Below the pieces are notes generated by a model. The model saw nothing but the letters and a program-made list of their open reading frames with translations, had not been told where the DNA came from and did no database searches. Shown one piece after another: positions 13,822-18,674 of a stretch of DNA of 18,674 nt. The DNA lies in assembly GCA_910588825.1 (NCBI GenBank), contig CAJURF010000072.1, positions 1-18,674 on the forward strand, in the 5' to 3' direction. A program made the translations under genes and the position numbers. Within the stretch, counting starts at the first letter, position 1. Every line of letters starts with the position of its first letter. This DNA is from an uncultured Lachnospiraceae bacterium. Lineage in GTDB: Bacteria; Bacillota; Clostridia; Lachnospirales; Lachnospiraceae.

Positions 13822-15777
13822 TTAATTTCTGCCATAATTAAGACTTGCATTGGGGTCCTCTGAAAAATAGTTTTTCAACACATAACCATTTTTCCCATTA
13901 TAGGAAACGTAAAAGAATTCCCCTGCGGAACTGATATACTGAACAGCTTCCCTGCTGGGCACTCTTCCAATCTCGGCTGAGTCCCGGGATGCTTCTGCCC
14001 TTAAAGTCACGTATTCACTTGCGCAGCAATAATAGACCAGCGCAGAATCGGAATCTGTGACACTCCCACTGCTGTAGTTGAGGGAAGCATTGGGATCTTC
14101 TGAAAAAAAGTCTTTTATCACATAACCGTTCTGGCCTTTATAGACAACATTATAAAATTCTCCTGCTAAACCAAGATACTGCACTTCTTCACGGCTGTAT
14201 ACCCTGGCAAGTTCCGCGCCGCTTCTGGCTGGCTCTGACCTTAAGGTTACGTACTCACTTGCGCAGCAATAAAGGGTTTTTCCGGAAGATTCCGGCTGCT
14301 CAGGGGCCGTGGTTTCTGGTGCCGGCGTCTGCACCGCTGTGGGCGCAGACACTGCTGTGGGTATCGGTGCCTGTGTTTCTGCCGCCGGCATCTGCATCAG
14401 GTCCGAATTGGACACGTAGACTGTGACAACAGCTTTGTTTTTCACTTTCTTTTCCGCCGCCGGAGACTGGCTGATCACGTAATCTCTTTCCACTGTTTTG
14501 CTCTCTGTATAAATAATATCGGCCTTCAGCCCTGCGGCCTTTAATTTCTTTTTCGCATGGTTCAGACGCAGACCCTCCACGTCCGGCACGGAAATCTTTT
14601 TTGCCGTCTTTGCAGGCTTAACGTCCCCATCTTCCGGTTTTGTATCCACTGGACCGGCTGTCTGCGCAATCTCCTGAGAATCCACGGATGCCGCTGTGCC
14701 TTTCGTATCGGACAGCAGCAGATTCACAGTTACAACAATCAACAGCACTCCCATGCACACAGCCGCCGCGGCTGCTGCTATGATGGCGGGAAGCCTGTTT
14801 TTACTGGGAACAGGCCTGGGTGCGGACAAAAACATATCCATTAGCTGCTGTACGCTTTTCCATCTGTCTTTTTGCGATACTGCCAGCCCCTTCATCAGCA
14901 CATTTTCCTGCTCCGGCCGGATAGCCACGCCCATCTGGGAAGGGCGCTTCAGCGTATCCTGGTTCATCCTGTCCAGGGCGTTCTCCGGTTTTACCCCTGT
15001 GATACAGGTATAAATAGTGGCGCACAGGCTGTATATATCTGTCCACGGCCCCTGGGAGCCGCTTTTCCGATACTGTTCTTCCGGTGAATACCCATGCTTT
15101 AAGATAATGGACATTTCCTTCCTTTGATTGGCAAAATATCTCGCAGAGCCGAAATCCATCAGTTTCAGAGTCCCGTTTTTCATGAACATAATATTGTCCG
15201 GACTGATATCCCTGTGAATCATGCCGGCCTGGTGGAACTTCTCCAGGGAATCCATCACAGGGAGCATGAGACGGATACACGCCGAAGGTTCCATACACCC
15301 GTTTTCACGAATATAGGCTTTCAGAGTCTGACCCTCCAGATATTCCATCACAATGTACGCGGTACCGTTTTCTTCAAAAAAATCCCGGACATTGACAATC
15401 CCCTGTACCTCTGGAAACTTTGCAATGCTTCTGGCCTCCTGGAGAAAATTCCATTTTCCCTTTTTAAAGAATTCCCCTCCTCCTGGGATAGAAGAGGAAA
15501 CAGAAACCGTATTGGTACGGCCGCTGTTTCGGTTTACCAGGCCCTGAGGATAGTACTCCTTGACCGCAGCCCGCACATCCAGATTCAGGTCTTTTCCCAT
15601 ATATGTAATCCCAAATCCCCCTTCTCCGATAAAGTTACCGATCAGGTATTTTGCATTTAGTATTGTCCCAGGAGCCAGATGGTGGGAAGCCGCCTGAGTT
15701 TTCAGCGGATGTCCGCAATAGGGACAGAATTCCCCCCGGTTGATTTTAATTTCATTCATACATGTAAAGCAATACAT
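13822..15777 (-). CDS. Transmembrane Ser/Thr protein kinase with zinc ribbon, PASTA and two SH3-like domains
   Basis: The 651-residue chain reads, in order: a zinc ribbon (Cys3, Cys6, Cys18, Cys21), a kinase domain (about 40-315), a membrane helix (about 329-355), a linker, one PASTA domain (about 394-457), a Pro/Thr/Ala-rich spacer, and two 80-residue SH3-like repeats (502-568 and 582-648). The kinase has the Gly loop GEGGFG (51-56), Lys73, Glu114, HRD (188-190), Asn195 and DFG (208-210), so it should be active. HRDIS replaces the usual HRDIK. The layout puts the kinase in the cytosol and PASTA/SH3 outside, where both folds commonly bind peptidoglycan. ATG at 15777 is chosen because AAGGAG is six bases upstream; a start at 15828 would overlap the vWA gene and precede the zinc ribbon with unrelated residues. 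It may phosphorylate operon partners or division/wall enzymes. Confidence 0.9.
   Translation of the reverse strand: MYCFTCMNEIKINRGEFCPYCGHPLKTQAASHHLAPGTILNAKYLIGNFIGEGGFGITYMGKDLNLDVRAAVKEYYPQGLVNRNSGRTNTVSVSSSIPGGGEFFKKGKWNFLQEARSIAKFPEVQGIVNVRDFFEENGTAYIVMEYLEGQTLKAYIRENGCMEPSACIRLMLPVMDSLEKFHQAGMIHRDISPDNIMFMKNGTLKLMDFGSARYFANQRKEMSIILKHGYSPEEQYRKSGSQGPWTDIYSLCATIYTCITGVKPENALDRMNQDTLKRPSQMGVAIRPEQENVLMKGLAVSQKDRWKSVQQLMDMFLSAPRPVPSKNRLPAIIAAAAAAVCMGVLLIVVTVNLLLSDTKGTAASVDSQEIAQTAGPVDTKPEDGDVKPAKTAKKISVPDVEGLRLNHAKKKLKAAGLKADIIYTESKTVERDYVISQSPAAEKKVKNKAVVTVYVSNSDLMQMPAAETQAPIPTAVSAPTAVQTPAPETTAPEQPESSGKTLYCCASEYVTLRSEPARSGAELARVYSREEVQYLGLAGEFYNVVYKGQNGYVIKDFFSEDPNASLNYSSGSVTDSDSALVYYCCASEYVTLRAEASRDSAEIGRVPSREAVQYISSAGEFFYVSYNGKNGYVLKNYFSEDPNASLNYGRN
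13834..14274 (-). repeat. 240-bp tandem duplication encoding the two SH3-like domains
   Basis: Copies at 14274-14074 and 14034-13834 are offset by exactly 240 bases. Blocks such as TTGCTGCGCAAGTGA and the SEDPNASLNY codons are nearly identical, while the middles have diverged. This points to a fairly recent in-frame duplication. Confidence 0.75.
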
Positions 15778-15783
15778 ACTCTT

Positions 15784-15789
15784 CTCCTT
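15784..15789 (-). promoter_or_regulatory. Ribosome site deciding the kinase start
   Basis: AAGGAG at 15789-15784 on the minus strand overlaps the stop codon of the vWA gene and stands six bases before ATG 15777, which begins directly at the zinc ribbon. Confidence 0.6.
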
Positions 15790-16858
15790 ACTGCCTGATC
15801 CGTGAAAGAACTCTGACTTTTCCCACAAATGCAGTCATCTTCCACTGGCCGCCGGTTTCTTCCAGCGCGTATTGGCATTCCTGGGTCATAAGCTGAAGGG
15901 GCTGGCCGCTGACCTGCACGAAATAAGTCTCTCTGGCCAAGACCACACAATTCTGTCCGCCGCTGTAATCTACAGATACAATCTCAAAGGAGTCCAGCTG
16001 TTCCTCAATATCTCTTAGCACATAGCTCTGCTGCTCCTTATAAATTGCGCTTCCCGGCTTCAGACAATCTGAAATATATGAGAAATCAGACTCTGTCACA
16101 GCATCGGCAAATCCCCGCAGATACCGTTCCACCACAGCCTCAGGTCCATCCTGGTAAAAGCTGCTGCTCCTTACATTTAACAACACATTGGGCGTGTAAG
16201 AGTAGCTGCATGAACCGCCGTATTCTATGCTGTGATAACCCGTCTCAATATTAGATACATCGGAAACTGCCGCTCCTGTATTGTCTTTAAATTCTACCAA
16301 AAACAGATCTTTTTCCATCTGGTAAATTTCGTCGTAAATGCTTTCCATGGAATAAACGTCATGGATATTATAATATACACCGCCGGTCTGCTGCGCGATA
16401 TAGCTGGCATCTGAATAATCAGCATCCCCGATTCCAATGATAAATACCGGGACATGATATCTCTGGGCCGCATCCACAACATCATCTCTGGTACAGTCGC
16501 TGTAGTTATCCTGTCCGTCAGTAAATGCCATGACACAGCGGGCCCCTGACTGGGCTGCTGTGCGCTCCACCGCCGTATACAGCGCATCATACAGACTGGT
16601 GCTGTCTCCTGTATACAAATCATTGATTTTACTTAAAAGCAGTCCTTCGTCGCCGCAGAATTCCTGCTCCAGGCGCACGCCTGTAGAAAAAGAGGTCAGC
16701 TCCACCATGTCTCCCGCTGAAAACTGCACACTTCTGATAAAATTGCTCATACTCTCCTCAGCCTCCTGGATGGGCTGGCCCGACATACTTCCGCTCACAT
16801 CGGCAACCATGTCCACTTTCAGTACTTCTGTCTCATCCAGCTGACTCACATTGGTCAC
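15788..16858 (-). CDS. vWA-domain protein with C-terminal NTF2-like region (probable second half of a split receptor)
   Basis: The protein starts almost at once with a von Willebrand A fold. The metal-site motif DVSGS is at residues 20-24, with Thr87 (GDSTS) and Asp114 (FTDGQD) completing the site. The fold runs to about residue 185. A beta-rich linker follows. A C-terminal region (about 243-350, VERYLRGFADAV, then SDCLKPGSAIY) resembles the NTF2-like end domain of TcaA-type zinc-ribbon membrane proteins. There is no signal peptide or membrane helix, yet the neighbours suggest an external site. The start is GTG at 16858, overlapping the upstream stop as GTGA. Just upstream in this frame lie the residues ADIPKVTN, which read smoothly into the domain. 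I infer that it was once fused to the zinc-ribbon/TM gene. Confidence 0.8.
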   Translation of the reverse strand: MTNVSQLDETEVLKVDMVADVSGSMSGQPIQEAEESMSNFIRSVQFSAGDMVELTSFSTGVRLEQEFCGDEGLLLSKINDLYTGDSTSLYDALYTAVERTAAQSGARCVMAFTDGQDNYSDCTRDDVVDAAQRYHVPVFIIGIGDADYSDASYIAQQTGGVYYNIHDVYSMESIYDEIYQMEKDLFLVEFKDNTGAAVSDVSNIETGYHSIEYGGSCSYSYTPNVLLNVRSSSFYQDGPEAVVERYLRGFADAVTESDFSYISDCLKPGSAIYKEQQSYVLRDIEEQLDSFEIVSVDYSGGQNCVVLARETYFVQVSGQPLQLMTQECQYALEETGGQWKMTAFVGKVRVLSRIRQ

Positions 16859-17655
16859 TTTTGGAATATCTGCCCGATTGCCTGGTAGTCTTTCTCATCT
16901 TCACTGACCAGCTTCTGGAGCTTATCCATATATTTTTCATAGGACACAGTTTCCTTTTGGCCTGCTCCTGACAGATCTGCTTCCTTATACGCATGTATCA
17001 TATCTTCGATATAAATATCGTTAGCCTCCACCAATTCTTTCTGGCATTTTTTTGCGTCCTTCAGCAGCTGAAATACTTCTCTGGCCCGTCTTTTTTCCGC
17101 TGCTTCTGTACACTCATCAAGAATTTTTTCATAATAACTGTAACCACCGCTGTCACTGCCTTCCAGGTTATATTGCTCTTTCGCGTCTTCCAGTTCCCCT
17201 ATTTCTTCTATGCACTGATGGAATTTTTCTACATCTGCGCAGATTTGTTCCAGCTTCCCAAGGATATATTTTTTCTCCCATACATCGGTAATATTCAGCT
17301 TGTTCCATTTCCCGGCTATGGTCTTTTCTTGTTCCTCATACTCTGGTATTTCCGCCTCTTCAATAACCGATACCAAACGGTTTTTCTGTCCGTTCAGCCC
17401 TGCGGTCAGATAAACGACGATCCCTGCCGGGACCATGAGAAGGAGAACGGCCAGGATTATAAAAAAGGCGGTCATCCCCAGTTTCATGCCAGAAGGGATA
17501 TTCTCCCTGTCAGGGATTCTGCCATCCAGACTCCTGTAGCTTTCATATGTAAAACCGCTTCCATCCCCCGTCTGCTCATGCTCTACAGCAGTTCCACACT
17601 TGGGACAGAATTTTTCCCCGTCCTGCAGTTTCTGCCCGCAATTCATACAAAACAT
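16855..17655 (-). CDS. Zinc-ribbon single-pass membrane protein (probable first half of a split vWA receptor)
   Basis: The 266-residue product opens with a zinc ribbon, Cys3-x2-Cys6 and Cys17-x2-Cys20. A polar segment follows, then one strong membrane helix (about 59-86), and then a Glu/Lys-rich, largely helical external part with coiled-coil character (about 95-260). It ends abruptly after QIFQK without a folded terminal domain. Zinc-ribbon/TM proteins of this shape usually continue into wall-binding or vWA/NTF2-like domains, and exactly those are encoded by the overlapping next gene. ATG 17655 directly follows the amidase stop codon, and its ribosome site AAGGAGG lies in the amidase end, so translation is coupled. 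Confidence 0.75.
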   Translation of the reverse strand: MFCMNCGQKLQDGEKFCPKCGTAVEHEQTGDGSGFTYESYRSLDGRIPDRENIPSGMKLGMTAFFIILAVLLLMVPAGIVVYLTAGLNGQKNRLVSVIEEAEIPEYEEQEKTIAGKWNKLNITDVWEKKYILGKLEQICADVEKFHQCIEEIGELEDAKEQYNLEGSDSGGYSYYEKILDECTEAAEKRRAREVFQLLKDAKKCQKELVEANDIYIEDMIHAYKEADLSGAGQKETVSYEKYMDKLQKLVSEDEKDYQAIGQIFQK

Positions 17656-18609
17656 TTACAAATCCTCCTTCTTTTTCATGCCGAAACCTTCCCCGATCCC
17701 GTAAGCATCCGCCTGTGCCCACTGCACTGCCAATTCGCCCTGTACTGCCAATTCCCGCATTTTGGGAACTGTATGAAACCCATGTTCAATAATCATTCCC
17801 GGCACCCCCACATCTGCCGCCCCTCTGAGCACACCATAATAATCTCCGTCTTGTCCTGTCCGATAACAAATAGTTCCCGGGTTTTCCAGCCCATCGTTAA
17901 AAGCATCTGTCCAGGGCACCATCTCCTTTCGGCTGCTCACAGTTTTAAATTTTCCCGGCAGAGCAATCCCCATCTGGGCGTTCACTTCTGCCAGACGGCT
18001 GCCCACTGCATTACCCACTGCCAGTGCAGGCATACTGTCACAGGCATTGACATTGGCTATGATGATTGGCTTGGTAATCTCAATGGGCTGGGAATCCGCA
18101 GGTGCCCCATTGGCTCCCTCCAGATTGGCATTTGTATGAAGGGAGAGGAACAGATTGCTTCCCCTGGCATATTCTCCCCGCAGGCTGATGTGTCCCTGAT
18201 CCAGTTCCCCGTCGGTATATCCGCCTATACTGATGGTTTTGGACTCCCGGGTCAGGAGGGATGTAATCCCATAGGTTTCCACTAAAATCTTTCTCACTTC
18301 CTGGGCCAGTTCCAGAGTAAAATCCCCTTCCGCATACCGGATGCCTTTTGTTTCGATTACATTCTGCCCCTCATAATGTCCCGGGTCCAGACAGATGAGC
18401 ACATTGCTGGCCAGAACCGGCTTTCCCTCTTCAGCCTTACACTCCCTGTCACCCCTGACTTTTATATCAATACGGTATTCATATTGCTGAGGCTCAGAGC
18501 TCTGGAGGGTATCCACAAAAGAATGCTCCACGCCGTCTGCTTTTCCATCCGAAACCCGCGCGCCAATGGTCTGCCAGCGGGTTTCACCCGTTTTTCTCCG
18601 CTTGACCAT
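17656..18609 (-). CDS. N-acetylmuramoyl-L-alanine amidase (Amidase_3), N-terminus possibly incomplete
   Basis: Cleaves the bond between N-acetylmuramic acid and the peptide stem of peptidoglycan. Zinc ligands of the Amidase_3 fold are His78 (LDPGH), Glu94 (YAEGDFTLELA) and His158 (SLHTNAN), with the catalytic Glu275 in IIEHGFHT. Residues 1-55 look like the end of a fibronectin-III-like beta sandwich (WQTIGA near the start, then QYEYRIDI). No signal peptide precedes it, odd for a wall hydrolase. An in-frame TGA sits 12 bases before ATG 18609 and the ribosome site is weak. The frame running in from the window edge (18673 to 18584) is different, so the true N-terminus may be lost to a frameshift or lie outside. 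It is first in view of the five-gene operon. Confidence 0.85.
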   Translation of the reverse strand: MVKRRKTGETRWQTIGARVSDGKADGVEHSFVDTLQSSEPQQYEYRIDIKVRGDRECKAEEGKPVLASNVLICLDPGHYEGQNVIETKGIRYAEGDFTLELAQEVRKILVETYGITSLLTRESKTISIGGYTDGELDQGHISLRGEYARGSNLFLSLHTNANLEGANGAPADSQPIEITKPIIIANVNACDSMPALAVGNAVGSRLAEVNAQMGIALPGKFKTVSSRKEMVPWTDAFNDGLENPGTICYRTGQDGDYYGVLRGAADVGVPGMIIEHGFHTVPKMRELAVQGELAVQWAQADAYGIGEGFGMKKKEDL

Positions 18610-18674
18610 GTACTTCTTGACTCAAACTTCCCACATCAAAAATGGGATTCGCACCTTGAAAAATCAATACTTTA

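Noticed and set aside
13822..15828. Longer kinase start at 15828
   Set aside because: The extra 17 residues are translated vWA-gene end sequence without a ribosome site; ATG 15777 has AAGGAG at the right distance and begins at the zinc ribbon.
16993..18285. 430-codon open frame on the plus strand
   Set aside because: It lies antisense across the amidase and zinc-ribbon genes, whose motifs are clear. It has no ribosome site, and its translation is Cys/His/Phe-rich and motif-free.
18625..18660. tRNA-like block GGTGCGAATCCC on the minus strand near the edge
   Set aside because: It resembles a T-arm only in the loop. The flanking bases do not pair and no other cloverleaf arms fit.

Overview
The window looks like chromosomal DNA from an anaerobic Firmicute, most likely a Lachnospiraceae-type gut clostridium. 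Evidence for this is the strong AGGAGG-type ribosome sites, the small acetolactate synthase catalytic subunit, an IlvD of the oxygen-sensitive type, two AAA-ATPase-like/PD-(D/E)XK genes and the zinc-ribbon membrane proteins. Almost every gene is on the minus strand, so the biological reading order runs from base 18674 down to base 1.

Right part (18609 to 12985): five closely packed minus-strand genes, probably one operon. In order they are an N-acetylmuramoyl-L-alanine amidase, a zinc-ribbon/single-TM protein, a von Willebrand A (vWA) protein, a zinc-ribbon Ser/Thr kinase with external PASTA and duplicated SH3-like domains, and a C39-like peptidase lipoprotein. They are joined by a stop/start abutment, a 4-base GTGA overlap and short gaps, and closed by a hairpin terminator at 12901-12930. 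This is the best candidate for an undescribed system: an envelope-sensing kinase with cell-wall-acting partners. The zinc-ribbon and vWA genes look like two halves of one ancestral protein.

Middle part (12971 to 3669): a promoter leads into an AAA-ATPase-like/PD-(D/E)XK protein, then tgt (queuosine tRNA modification), yajC (Sec translocon accessory), leuB, ilvD, ilvB, serA and an unlisted 47-residue very basic small ORF, ending at a strong terminator (3669-3712). The leuB-ilvD-ilvB-serA part supplies branched-chain amino acid and serine biosynthesis. An AT-rich hairpin with a T-run between tgt and yajC, overlapped by a possible promoter, may split this into two transcripts.

Left part (3578 to 1): more AT-rich and accessory in character. 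It holds a second AAA-like/PD-(D/E)XK gene with its own promoter, a DUF4230 membrane protein with a consensus promoter but a damaged or non-canonical start codon, a frameshifted small gene, an 88-base element with IS256-like inverted ends, and a plus-strand acidic membrane protein built of 11-residue repeats. No tRNA, rRNA, CRISPR array or intact transposase was seen.
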